Shown: positions 46,701-57,767 of the stretch, in pieces
Layout: the number at the start of each line of letters is the position of its first letter
How positions within the stretch are numbered: the stretch's first letter is position 1
Assembly: GCA_032718475.1 (NCBI GenBank)
Contig: JAUCBJ010007204.1
Location: 85,154 to 149,153 of the forward strand
Length of the DNA: 64,000 nt
Reading direction: 5' to 3'
From: Nemertoderma westbladi
Taxonomy: Eukaryota > Xenacoelomorpha > Nemertodermatida > Nemertodermatidae
The notes under the pieces: generated by a model
The model's database searches: none
The model's input: the letters and a program-made list of their open reading frames with translations, nothing else
What the model was told of the DNA's origin: nothing
Translations under genes and position numbers: made by a program

Positions 46701-47814
46701 CGCCAACGAATCCTGTTACTTAATAAATACCGCAGTGTATCGAGCACTTACGCATGAAAAGGACACCGACAATGAGTTCCCCCCAACTACCTTTGACAGA
46801 CAACCATCTTGGAAAGCTCCAACTTCCAACGTAGGAATCAGAGAATTTCCTGTAGTGCAGGTAAGAGTTCACGGTCCTAACAAAAGTTACATAGTGAACG
46901 CCCTCCTTGACTCCGGCAGCACAGGAACATTCATCGATCAAGAACTAGCCGAAGATATCTTTGCTGGACAACCCAAATTCCGGACTAAATTGAACATGTC
47001 AGGAATTATGCAGGTTTGGAAATCTACCCTAACGGCAGATTACTATGTAGGTGTGTTGTCCACCCCCCAGGATAAATTAGGAGCACAAGGTATAAGGTCA
47101 GTAAAAATGGTGGCTATAAAGAACTTCGCTACTACTCAAGCAGACCTTTATAATTGGGACGAGGATGAGAGCATTCAACATCTTAAGATACCTCGATTCC
47201 AGACAGATTATCCTGGAGTGCAAATACTCATCGGCCAAAACGCGCATGAGGCGCTCGAGACATTGGAGAAACGGCCTGCTCAACCACAGCCACTACAAAC
47301 CTATGCGGTAAGAACTAGAGTAGGTTGGTACTTCACTGGCCCTTCCCGTAGAACTCTCAAAGAGAGATTACCTCAACAACAGGTATACCAAGTAAAGGAA
47401 TGGGAAATGGAGAGCAGTGAGGTGGACAAACTAGCTGAGGGAACACCATACTCCTCAGATAATGACGATATTAACTCCAATGTAGATCAATGGAGACATT
47501 GCCTTGGGACGATTAATCCAGCCGACATCGCTTCCAGAGGAGCAACTCCTCAAGAACTGATAGATACTCCAGACTGGTTAGGTGGATCCGACTTCTTAAG
47601 TAAAGAAGAAGAAGAATGGCCTCCTCATCTTACCACGGCGGAGGTTAGACAGGCCAAGGGAGCGGAGAAAGTAACACAACAACTCAATCGCCCAGCTGGT
47701 CGTTTATGTTTACTGGAAAGAGACCGAAAACTGTCCGGAAACTATGGAAGGCAAGATACTCTTCCTGCGACCACTTCCCTAATCCGACAAATATCTAGGG
47801 ACTCCATAACGTAA
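43732..47814 (+). pseudogene. Gag-Pol of copy C: in-frame deletions remove RT and integrase
   Basis: Starts at ATG 43732. TGA at 44275-44277 replaces an Arg codon (CGA in copy B by alignment), after which the same frame is open to 47814. With Met 44317 as residue 1: Ala/Glu-rich coiled coil (about 20-100), DUF1759 capsid-like region (about 400-560), zinc knuckles from C689, protease D865-S-G. Relative to A and B there are three deletions: about 0.58 kb in the Gag N-terminus (near 44100), about 1.8 kb removing RT and most of RNase H (near 47475), and about 1.7 kb removing the integrase (near 47670). All three keep the frame. The product would be Gag plus protease fused to short pol remnants. 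Confidence 0.88.
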
Positions 47815-49440
47815 TAACATATGGAGTGGGCGTGTGACTATATCATTTTATATTTGTTTTTATTTTATATTTATGTATATATTATTATGTAATTTTATTA
47901 TAATCGTTTCCTTTAATTTTATTTAGTAGAATGTTATTTTAGTGATTATTTAGTAGATTAGTGCAATATATTAGTGTTTATTACGTACGTAATTACTTAT
48001 AATATATTTAGTGCGACGGCGAGAAATAATTATTTTTTCTCTTTCCTTACTGTCCGTATCATATTATAAATACGTGACTACAGTAAGATGAAATGTCCGT
48101 ACTTATTAAAGTACAATAAAGCTCCTACTATACTTAAGTATTATTGGTAGGCAGAGTATTAGGAATGCAAAGTTCAGATCCTCGTGTCTCGGCTAAACCA
48201 AGCTCTGGGTAGACCTTGGAAACGACTTGCCTCTTCACACTGACATTGCTTCGTGCGATATTGCTCTCATACCATATATAATAATACATATAGTAGCGTG
48301 ATGTCCCTCTAACAGTAGCGTGAAACGCAAATAAATCTGTTAAACCTTTTGACCATCTGTAATTCTAGTCGATTAAGATATCGCGGCACCCACCGATATA
48401 CTTGAAAGACAAATTCTAGAATCAATGGTTAACGTCTCCAGACAAGTTCTGGAATAAATCGGTGCCCATCTTAAATATTAATTTAATATTTATTAAAATC
48501 TGTAAAATTCAGATCCTTTAAAATTTCTAGTCAATTAAGATATCGCAGCACTTACCGATACTCTTAAAAGACAATTTTATAGAATTAAGGATCCTCAGTC
48601 CCCAGACATGCTCTGGAATAAAAATTGTGTCAATTTTAACATCAAATAATAAAATTCACGGGAATAGATTTAAATTCATATTTTAAATGAATTTCATAAA
48701 TTGTAATTTTGTGCAATTTATAACATTCCCAAAATTCCATTAATTAATAGATCATGGGAGCGGAGATTCATCCTATTGAGTGTATTAGAGTGCGAGAATC
48801 TCCAACATATAGTCAATAGCCGATAAAATTAATAAAATCATGCATAAAGAGGATATTGACAATTAAAGAATTATTATTAAATAGCATTCCAGATCTGTAT
48901 GCATGAGAATTACCCTAATTCTACCGCTAGCTTTCCATAATGTCACCATAGCAACACCCACGCTAGAATTAGAAGCAAGTTAAGAGAACAATAGAAAGCT
49001 TGTCACATTGCATAGCATAGAGAATACATAGCACACTGTTAGTATCCAAGGATACACAGTAATAACGTGACATTCTGGAAGGCACTGACTAACGGACAAA
49101 TGGCCTGTATGTGTACAATTGGTGACAGTTGTGTGGAATTTGTGCGTTTGTAGGTGAATGTTACTGCTAAGGTGTGTTTACAGTAGCTAGTCGCAATTGT
49201 GAAAGTAGCCCAACTCTCCTATAGAAAGAACCTAAAGTGGATTCAAGCCTTTGGGAAGGACAGTGGAGTGACTTGTGCCGGTTATCGTTGTCGTGAGGTT
49301 GCTACATGTTGGCGTAAACATCGCGACGACGGTACATCGGCGCTGAGAATCCCACTGTCCGGGGCGAAGAGAGGTAGGCAGCGACGCCCGCTCGCCTAAA
49401 CATAAACTCATTACAATATTAATAAACTCAGATAGCAGAT
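47815..49440 (+). other. Pol/ORF-X spacer, copy C
   Basis: Homologue of the copy A spacer: AATAAA near 48113-48118, paired hairpins near 48440 and 48600, and the ATAAACTCAGATAGCAG block directly before ORF-X. No gene. Confidence 0.7.
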
Positions 49441-50890
49441 ATGACGGAGTTGATAGAAGATGATCTTGGTATCAGGGAGCGATATACTCTACCTTTACAA
49501 GCATTTGTGGATAGCTTGATACGCGATGAAGCCGATCCAACCATTACGGAGGACGATGGTCGTTATATCGAACCGCCGATGTCCCAAGAGCAACTTACGC
49601 ATGAATTGGACTATCGAAAATTCACCGCTCGCTATACGCATCGTAATGGTACGTATATGGACTTCCTAACTACCGGCCATCCTATCGATTTACATGATAC
49701 GGACGATGTAGACACCGAAAGGGAAATGGTTCTATTTAAATATCATACCCAGCGGAGTCGTAACGATAAACCGAAAATAGATCATGAAAATTCTATTCGT
49801 AACAGACTGGGAAGACGAACCAATATGCCTAGAATCTGAGGAGATTCAGCCTATCGCGCCCGGAACAGCGACAACGATTACATCCTAGAATGGTATCAAG
49901 GTCCACAGTGTCTCACTGCGTACGATTATCGCCATGCCAACTATGTTTCTCGGCAACGTTGTCGGTTATGTGCATCTAGAGACCATGTTACGCCCATGGA
50001 CACAAACGTCTGCTGTTCCTATTTCCACGAACAACCGGCGATGGAAATTTATTGCGCGTATTGCAGACTCAATAACTTGCACATTTTTGCGGTTTGCCCT
50101 CAATTTATGACTCAATGGCACCATGGTCAACTAAAGGGACGCGCCAGTTTCGATTGCCCTTTTTAATCACGATTTGGAAAGCGTAGATGAAATGATCACA
50201 CTACGTTACATCAGAGCTTGGGAAGCGAACGCTGATTTACATTGTGATTCGCGCCATCGTTATTATCCTGGACGCGCTTACGAAGGAGTTTATGCGTTCC
50301 ATCCTTATCTATTCGCTTCTGTCGAACAGAAATCACGCATATCGAGTTACGAACTACTGATGCGCGTCGGAGAATGTATTTCAACCAAGTTCGTATGCAA
50401 ATTTCTCAGGAGTGTTAATCCTAGCGACCTTCATTCCTATAACTTAATCAATTATATCCGTCAGGATCCGGACTATGGAGACTTATTTGTTAACTCACAC
50501 CCCGAGTTACAGGAAGTATATCGACGGCCTTATGAATACCGAGCCTGCGAACACGAGTTGGAAAGAACCATTAAACCCCGGAGGTTTCTAACTGCCTATG
50601 GTCCACCCACGGCTCTCGTTCAGACCACTCATAAAGGACCCGTAAGAGCGGCTGTCTTAAAACGAGCTCTCAAAGCCGTTTGACCCCTCTCCCCCGACGT
50701 TGATGTCAATCAACCCGGTACTTCGACTGGCGGATACACCGACCATAATCCTACACCCTCTGATGCAATCATATTGCACCCTTCACCCAGGAGTTATAGC
50801 CCTCCTTGTAAAGTGGCTCGCCCCAAAGAGAAAAAGACTCTGGCTAGCTTTAAAAAACTGTGTAAACGCTGTCTGCGTAAGAAAGACTAA
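49441..50890 (+). pseudogene. ORF-X remnant, copy C
   Basis: The first 125 or so codons match the N-terminus of copy A. A deletion of about 2.8 kb (copy A 7655 to about 10468) then removes the coiled coil and the whole exonuclease-like domain, joining into the region before the zinc knuckles. The knuckle region is damaged (Cys to Trp and His to Gly changes near 50115-50130, an extra T near 50164) and a TGA follows at 50682-50684. The C-terminal part still aligns to the end of copy A. Confidence 0.85.
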
Positions 50891-50968
50891 CTGTTTAGAG
50901 TATTTACGTATATTAGAAACTGTGATTTTGTATATTTTATAGACTCAAATCCCATTTTCTGGGAGCGG

Positions 50969-52219
50969 TGTAAAAGCTTCTGTGGGATATAACTGGCCCT
51001 TTTGCTTTGCAATCCAGTTTCCCCCCAGGCGCTGGAATACTCTAAAAAGCTCTCTAACTATATATATATCCCCCTCGCCCGCAAGGTACCGTTATAGGTG
51101 TTTTAACGGACATAAAAGTCATTCTTCTATATACGTGCTTTGGAGGACATGGTAAGGCAAAAAACCCGCAATGCACCAAATACCCTTGCACAGCTTAGCC
51201 TTGATGATTCAGATTACGACATCTAACAGCTGGTTGCTCACATGGAAACGGCCATTGGACACATGGTTCTTTGTTTGCTTAACAGCCAATCAGAGCGATT
51301 TTTTCTGTCGATGTGGAGCTTTTGGCAGATCATGCTAGGAATGTCAGTCTTACTGTTTTTCTTGTTACTGTTGTGTTGTTTCTATCTAGGCCAGGAACAC
51401 CGGCTCTAGAGTCAATTCGTTTTCATACTTTAGAAGAAACATTAGTAGGCTTAAATTATAGAGCGTATAACTGTTATCGGTGCAACTCCGTTCAGTCTTT
51501 CATTATCGGTTCAACATACATTGTTGTGCTGCTGTTTGCTGTTGTCATATTTTGTATCAGTTGGTTGAATATTATTTGGATAACATCTATAAAGAACCCA
51601 AATTTCCCAATTTTCTTGATACACTACAGGTTAGAGAGACGGGTTATATATAGCGATTGCGACTTATATTATTGTGGTTTGTAGTGAATTTAATGCTATT
51701 TGATAAGAACTACATGAGTCCGTTGCTGTTCTCTTTATATATGATAAAATTCATTGACGGTCGGCAAATTAGTGAGCAGTATTGTGTGTTACCGGTAGTG
51801 TGCATGATTGTGGCTGATAACTAAGCATTTCCTAAAGAATGCGCCTCATACGTGAATCATAAGCCTTACCGACTTACCGTTGTGATTAGTATAAGTCATA
51901 TCTCTGTTTACCTAGATAGAGCGCCACGTCCTAAAGGAACTGTTAATATTTCCCGAAAGTGAATAATATTAGTCAGAAATTATTTATTAACGATCAATCG
52001 AATAATACAGTAAGCTTACACTGCAATAATAATCGAAGCCCTCAGAATCCAGTCTCCCGGGTATATCCAGCGGGTGAATGGACGCGCACTAGGCTGGCTT
52101 CTGCTAATGTTGTGTTTATTGGTATTAAACATTTGTCAACTTCTAAAGTCTATTTGTAAACCAAAAGACATATAAATTTTGGCAGGTTAAACTGCTAAAG
52201 GTCTTCAAAAGCGCGTACA
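50969..52219 (+). mobile_element. 3' LTR of copy C (1251 bp)
   Basis: Direct repeat of 24376-25626, preceded by the purine tract GGGAGCGG and followed by the second TAGTA. Five single-base differences from the 5' LTR were seen by eye. Confidence 0.92.
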
Positions 52220-52224
52220 TAGTA

Positions 52225-52950
52225 CGATTTATTAAAGACTACAAACCTAGGCACCACCTAACTCCAGATGACTTTTCTGAATCTGGACTACTTAACTTAG
52301 ATAGTAGAGTTAAGCAGCTACGCCTTAACCATGTGCATAAAGTGTATAATGGTAAATGTCCCAATTACCTAAAACAAAAATTCAACAGAGTACGCGATAC
52401 ACACTCTTACAGTACCAGAGCTAGTGCTTCAAACTTCTACCTCCCGAATTGTAAATCCTTTGAATCTGATACTTTCTTTTTTAACGGCATAAAAAATTGG
52501 AACGCTCTGCCTAATGAAATTAAAAACCTAAATAATCAACATTCTTTTAAATCTGCAGTTAAATCTCACCTCGGTGTGCAATGTAAAAATAGGTACAATA
52601 GTCCTACAGTAAGTTATTAGTTTATTAATTATTTACTATTTATACTGTAATTACGTTTTATAATAAATTGTTCTGTACATTACATCTTTATCGTTGAGTC
52701 GGGCATTGTCACGCTCTCGGTAAAGTTGTACATGTACATAGTGTAATTACGTTTTATATTGGTTTTAGGTTAGCGTAGTGTAATATTGTATTTGTAACCA
52801 AGTAACATAAAGGACCCCCTTGGAAATAAGCTGCAAAGCTTTAGGGGTAATCCTATATGTTATGTTGGACAATACCTTTATACCGGTACATTGTTTGGTG
52901 TATTTGTTATTGTTTTTACATAATGTATAAATAAATCTATCTATCTATTC
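52225..52950 (+). pseudogene. Non-LTR retrotransposon, C-terminus and 3' UTR
   Basis: Continuation of the frame cut at 24375. It includes LRLNHVHKVYNGKCPNYL and WNALPNEIK, a conserved C-terminal block of CR1/L2/jockey-type polymerases, and ends at TAG 52618-52620. The 3' UTR has a short potential stem (CCCCTTGG...TTTAGGGG, about 52813-52848) and finishes in ATCTATCTATCTAT (about 52935-52949), a microsatellite tail typical of such elements. Confidence 0.85.
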
Positions 52951-52997
52951 GCTTAGTTTTCTAATTAGAAGGTCGTGAGTTCGAACCCTAGAAGAGC
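52951..52997 (+). tRNA. tRNA-like 3' fragment (SINE or tRNA pseudogene)
   Basis: GGTCGTGAGTTCGAACCCTA matches a variable loop plus T-arm with the B-box sequence GTTCGAACC. The anticodon-arm-like part upstream (TTTTCTAA) is mispaired, and the 5' half is absent because the LINE tail lies directly before it. Not a functional tRNA. Confidence 0.35.
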
Positions 52998-53647
52998 ATT
53001 ATTCTTTTTTCTAGCTCTAGGCTGACTCTAGTATACACTAGCTTTGACTCTCCCAGCTATAGTGATAGTATGCAACCTTGGGAGTTAATGTGCGGTCTTA
53101 TGAGTAAAGGACAATAGATTAGACTTCAGGTTGCCTCCATTGATTCACTCTTCTTAACTTTATAAAATAACTCAACCCTTATTTAAAGTTTTAAAATTAG
53201 GACTTAGTCGACTAATTTTCCAAAGTATATTATAAAAAACATATAATTTCTTGAATAAATAGACCTAATAGTAATAGATATTGTGGGTAAATACATTTAT
53301 AATACTAATATAATTATTATGGAAAATGCTCCTAATACTAATTGTTCGGTTGAACATAAATCAATAAAATAATATTATATTATTTAGGACAAAATGCTTT
53401 GAATATAATTCTCAATGGATAGCTTGACATATATGTGAGACAATCCACCACCATTAATTAATATTACTAAAAACCTTCAGCTGAGTGCACTGTACAGAAT
53501 ACAAACATAGAACTAAACACATAGTAATATGTGGCGTTGTTTATGCACACATATAATGAAGGTCCATATTAGATATTGAGTATACATCCTACTGTACATG
53601 CCGCCCCAGTCTATTGGTCGTATTTAAAGGAACAATATAGACGTTGA
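52998..53647. other. No gene; possible 3' flank of the Ty3-type element
   Basis: AT-rich. On the minus strand, CTGGGGCGGCA followed by TGTACAGTAGG (boundary at about 53598) could be a polypurine tract and LTR start for the Ty3-type gene. I found no matching copy upstream of that gene, so an LTR is not claimed. Confidence 0.3.
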
Positions 53648-56600
53648 TTATTGAGTCAGTTTCGTTGCTTGGTAACGGATCGCTGGTCGTCTCTCCCGTG
53701 TGCCACGTCGTAATACATCCGGGTAATTATGTACAGGCATGGAAGGAGATTTAAGAGTTTTAGTGTCGTGAGTCGACATGGTAGATGAATCTGTCGAAAT
53801 GATAGGCATAGGTCGTAGAAATCGTCTGTTGCGCAGGAATACTCGTCCTGATGGAAGCAGCACGTAGTAAATGCGCCTATTGTTTTCTTCATTTCGCATG
53901 GATGTGATTTTGCCAAATCGATCCCACTTGCCAGTAACTGTGTCTTGGATATATACCATTGTTCCTATGTTCAAGATTGGTAGGGTATGGGCATGATTAT
54001 CATAACGTTGTTTGCTTGCAAACTCTTCACGTTTTCGACGGGCAGCCATTTTCTCAGCATTATCCAATCGATCACCCCAGTGAATATCCATTAGGCTACG
54101 GCTTGCGGGTAAACGCGTTCTTGTTAGTCGTCCATATAACATCTCTGAGGGTGCTGGGTGTTCTGAATTATGTGGGGTGTTCCTCCATTCGAGAAGACCT
54201 TCTATAAAGCTCAATTTGTCGAAATTGCCATTTGCTGAGGTGCTTTTCTTTGCAAGAGCTTTCATAGACTTTACTGCAGCTTCAGCGTGTCCGTTTGACT
54301 GGGGGTAATGGGCACTTCTGATAGCATGATTTATAGACCAGTCTTCACAAAATTGTTTAAATTCACGTGAAGTATATTGAGATCCCCCATCGGTTCTGAG
54401 TTTAATTGGCACTCCCGTGTCGCAAAACCATTCAGCCATCTTTGTTTTAACAGATGTAGTAGTGGGGACAGTCTTGCCAAAGAAGAATACATTTGGCCAC
54501 CCACTGTACCGATCGACATAAACCATGAAATAATTTCCTCCATAGCTAAATATGTCTGAGGAAACCCTTTCAAATGGCCGTTTTGGAAGTGATTCCTGTA
54601 TAAGGGGCTCTTGACATTGGCTTGCCTTGTGGACTTGGCACAGTTCACATGCTTCGATAGTGTTCCTAATAGCACTTCGAAAACCTGGCCAGTAATAAAG
54701 CTGGCGTGCCCGTTCGATAGTACGGCGCACTCCCTGGTGTGAGGCATGTAGACGGCGAAGTATTTCTCCCCTAGCTTGTATCGGCACTACTATACGGTTT
54801 CCTAAGACAATAAGACCATCTTGGATTGATAATTCTGGAAGTATATTTTTATAAGGAGTTAAAGTCGAGGGTAATTGGTTAGGTGAAGATAAACCATTAA
54901 TAATGATGTTACGAAGTATATCGTAATTTTCATCATTTTTAGCAGCATCATATAGAAGTTTGTATGCTGGATCTATTTCTTTGGTCAAAACAGACATGAC
55001 AGAACGAACATGTAAGGCAACATCTTCAGCGAAATCTGAGTCACCTGGTGTTGGTTTATCGACTGGAGAACGTGATAAAGTGTCAGCTATTATGTTATCT
55101 TTACCCGGAATCCACTCAGCTCTTATATTATAACCCATTAATTTCTCTTTCAGTCGCTGCAGTCGAACATTATCGATAGCATTGAGCAATTTGTCATTTA
55201 AAATGGAGCGTAATGGTTTGTGATCAGTCTTTATTATAATTCGTGGACATCCTAAAAGATATGTTCGACATTTCTTGACTGCCCATACAACTCCAAGAAG
55301 TTCGAGTTCGCAAACTGCCCAGTTCGATTCAGTCGTTGTGATAAACCTGCTCCCACATTGAACTATACGCCAACCTGCGTTATGTTTCTGCATGAGGACA
55401 AAGCCCAATCCATTTCTTGATGCATCTGTAAATAGTGCTGTTTCCAGGTTCATATCGAATGGTTTCAGAATAGGTAAAGAAATCATAGTAGCTTTGATAT
55501 CTTCAAAATTAGCAGTGTGTTCATCAGTCCAACGAAAAGTATTTTTTGAGCTTAATAATTCCTTCAGTGGTGCCGATGTTGGGGCAATTTTGTCTGAAAA
55601 CATGTTCAGCTGGTGAATAAGTCCTAGAAAAGAACGTAACTCCTTTAAGGTTTTTGGAACTGGGAATTCTTTAATTGCTCGTAATTTACTTGGGTCACCA
55701 CGAATCCCCTCACGTCCAATACGAAGGCCCACAAATTCGACTTCCGGTTGTCCGAATATAAACTTTTCTTTTGATAGAGTTATACGATATTCTCTGCACC
55801 GTTCTAGAATAGCCCGAACTGATTCTTTGTGTTCTTCAAATGATACAGTGTGAACTAATAGATCGTCGACTATTTTTTCTAGATTCTCTAAACCACTGAA
55901 AGCTTCGTCTCCCCAAATGCAGAACACATCCCCAGTAGAACTGAGACCCATTGGGGCACGTACAAACATATAGCATCCCCAGGGTGATATAAATGTCGTA
56001 AGTGGTTGACTAGACTCATCAAGAGGTATTTGCCAGTATCCTTTTACTGCGTCTGCTGTAGAGAAAAATTCTGCATTTGGTTTGATGCTGCTTACTATGT
56101 CAGCTGGGCATTTAAAAGGGTGTATTGGTCGTTCAACAAATTCATTGAGCTTTGTATAATCTATACAAATCCGGATTCCCCCTCTTGGTTTTTTAATTAC
56201 TACCATTGGTGCTATCCATTCTGGAGGAGGTTTTCCTGTATTCAGTTCTACTTTCTTAATGATACCAAGCCTTGTCATTTTTGCAAGTTCTGCTTTTGTT
56301 TCAGCCTCCAAATGTATTGGTATTTTTCGGGAGACTTTCAACTTATAAGGTATGGCTCCTGGTTTGAGATGTATTTCCATTGGAGGGATGTTCATGGGCA
56401 TGAATTTTGAATCATCGAAAACATCCTTAAATTCTTCTATTAATTCCTTACGAATAGAGTCAACATCATTTATTGCTTGTACTTGGCTTACTGTATGCTC
56501 TGGAATAGGGAATGATTCTGGTACTATGTTCAAAGATTTCAATGTGAACCAAGGTATAATAAAAGTTGAGCCAACCTTTGTGACAACTGCAAGGACTTTT

Positions 56601-57358
56601 ACATCAGTACCATAGTATTGAATATTGAGTGATATAATTCCACAAGCTTGAATTAATTGCTTATTAGCGGCGTATATTTTCGGTATTATATCGGTATTTA
56701 TTTCTGTTTCTAAGCCATTTTTCAAGAGGAGGTCATATGGAATAATTGGCGCATCAGCTCCTGTATCTGGCAGAGCATTGCATATAAAACTGTGATTATT
56801 TTGACCCTTTACCATGATCCTGATATGGGGTGCGCTCCGAGCAATCATTTCAAGTGTCGGTGTTTTAGATACATCATGAGATATATGAATTACAGATCCA
56901 ATAGGATTAATTGTATTATCTACTTTAGATTCGTGATCAATCCATGTATTAATAGTGTTTACAAAGAATTCCTCCCCAATGGTTGAGTATTCTTCGTCGG
57001 GTACATATACCTGATGGGTCTGGTTTTTATATTGCGGTTGGTTGACATTTTTCTGAATATGTCGATTGTTTGTTGATGATGAATGTTTCGGGATGAATAA
57101 ACAAACAGATTGGAAGTGACCATATTTATTGCACTTGGGACATTGGTGGTGGCTTGCTGGACATCTGGATCTGTTGATTCGGTGCATCATTCCAACATTT
57201 TCACCGCACCAACAGCAAGCTGAGTTTGATCTGCTTGTTGTATTATTGCTTGTAGACTTGTTTGGGTAAATTTTGTTGAACTTTGGAGGGAGGGATTGCA
57301 ATACTTGCAGTGCTTGAATAGAGTCATCATCTGACAATTTTGAGAGATGTGCCATCAT
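53648..57358 (-). CDS. Ty3-type retrotransposon polyprotein (zinc knuckle, protease, RT, RNase H, integrase)
   Basis: One uninterrupted 1236-codon frame. Residues from Met 57358: Cys/His-rich region with a CCHC knuckle (C73, C76, H81, C86); protease D198-T-G; reverse transcriptase about 370-560 with FSTADAVKGYWQ and an active site IVDDLL (D498, D499) where family members normally have Tyr before VDD; RNase H TDAS (about 644) and KTDHKPL; HHCC zinc-binding about 870-907; DDE integrase D935, D990, E1026 with the usual D-35-E spacing. It resembles the single-ORF 'K02A2.6-like' proteins common in invertebrates. The frame is open without ATG for about 80 codons upstream (to about 57605), so the true start may be earlier or reached by splicing. 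A capsid domain is not seen. The intact frame suggests a young copy. Confidence 0.9.
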   Translation of the reverse strand: MMAHLSKLSDDDSIQALQVLQSLPPKFNKIYPNKSTSNNTTSRSNSACCWCGENVGMMHRINRSRCPASHHQCPKCNKYGHFQSVCLFIPKHSSSTNNRHIQKNVNQPQYKNQTHQVYVPDEEYSTIGEEFFVNTINTWIDHESKVDNTINPIGSVIHISHDVSKTPTLEMIARSAPHIRIMVKGQNNHSFICNALPDTGADAPIIPYDLLLKNGLETEINTDIIPKIYAANKQLIQACGIISLNIQYYGTDVKVLAVVTKVGSTFIIPWFTLKSLNIVPESFPIPEHTVSQVQAINDVDSIRKELIEEFKDVFDDSKFMPMNIPPMEIHLKPGAIPYKLKVSRKIPIHLEAETKAELAKMTRLGIIKKVELNTGKPPPEWIAPMVVIKKPRGGIRICIDYTKLNEFVERPIHPFKCPADIVSSIKPNAEFFSTADAVKGYWQIPLDESSQPLTTFISPWGCYMFVRAPMGLSSTGDVFCIWGDEAFSGLENLEKIVDDLLVHTVSFEEHKESVRAILERCREYRITLSKEKFIFGQPEVEFVGLRIGREGIRGDPSKLRAIKEFPVPKTLKELRSFLGLIHQLNMFSDKIAPTSAPLKELLSSKNTFRWTDEHTANFEDIKATMISLPILKPFDMNLETALFTDASRNGLGFVLMQKHNAGWRIVQCGSRFITTTESNWAVCELELLGVVWAVKKCRTYLLGCPRIIIKTDHKPLRSILNDKLLNAIDNVRLQRLKEKLMGYNIRAEWIPGKDNIIADTLSRSPVDKPTPGDSDFAEDVALHVRSVMSVLTKEIDPAYKLLYDAAKNDENYDILRNIIINGLSSPNQLPSTLTPYKNILPELSIQDGLIVLGNRIVVPIQARGEILRRLHASHQGVRRTIERARQLYYWPGFRSAIRNTIEACELCQVHKASQCQEPLIQESLPKRPFERVSSDIFSYGGNYFMVYVDRYSGWPNVFFFGKTVPTTTSVKTKMAEWFCDTGVPIKLRTDGGSQYTSREFKQFCEDWSINHAIRSAHYPQSNGHAEAAVKSMKALAKKSTSANGNFDKLSFIEGLLEWRNTPHNSEHPAPSEMLYGRLTRTRLPASRSLMDIHWGDRLDNAEKMAARRKREEFASKQRYDNHAHTLPILNIGTMVYIQDTVTGKWDRFGKITSMRNEENNRRIYYVLLPSGRVFLRNRRFLRPMPIISTDSSTMSTHDTKTLKSPSMPVHNYPDVLRRGTRERRPAIRYQATKLTQ

Positions 57359-57767
57359 GGAATAATGTGCTTGTTCATAATCAATTTCAGTCGTTGAAAC
57401 CTGCTGAGCAGAAGTGGAAATTGGGTTTGATAACGCACTAGTTGTTGCCGTTATCCCTACACCAGGGGGAAAAACGCTGATGCTGGAGACGTGACTTAAC
57501 AGACCACCGAGCCCCGGCCAGTCACCGGATATTGATTGTGGGGAGGGAATATTTTCTGAGATGCAAGTTTGCGGTTGATAAAAAGCTGCATTAGTTGGAT
57601 ATACTCTTTAATGTAACTTCCTATAGTTGAAACCTGATTAAGAATAATTTTGGGCTTCCCCAAATCAATATACACCAAATATTCACAATAATTATACACG
57701 ATAATATAAATCCCTACGGTATATTATTTAATAACCCACTGTTCGCTCAGAATTTTAGCCTACCTAA
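57359..57767 (-). other. Upstream open extension of the Ty3-type gene
   Basis: 57605-57359 is open in the same frame without an ATG, Ser/Pro/Gly-rich, possibly the end of a gag region. Beyond that the sequence is AT-rich with stops. It ends where a probable BEL/Pao LTR begins, so the 5' part of the Ty3-type element may have been displaced by that insertion. Confidence 0.4.

Larger units (their letters stand above)
24376..52219 (+). mobile_element. BEL/Pao retrotransposon copy C, containing nested copy B
   Basis: Two 1251-bp LTRs flanked by the 5-bp TSD TAGTA (24371-24375 and 52220-52224). Removing the nested copy B and its extra TSD leaves about 12.0 kb. Its own parts are the 5' LTR, leader (25627-26504 joined to 42358-43731), gag-pol with deletions (43732-47814), spacer, decayed ORF-X and 3' LTR. 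The LTRs differ at 5 positions of 1251 by my reading, so insertion was recent although the body is heavily deleted. That suggests it moved as a defective copy or was rapidly eroded. Confidence 0.9.

Noticed and set aside
52951-52997. Functional tRNA gene
   Set aside because: Only the 3' half is recognisable, the anticodon stem is mispaired and no D-arm or acceptor 5' strand is present.
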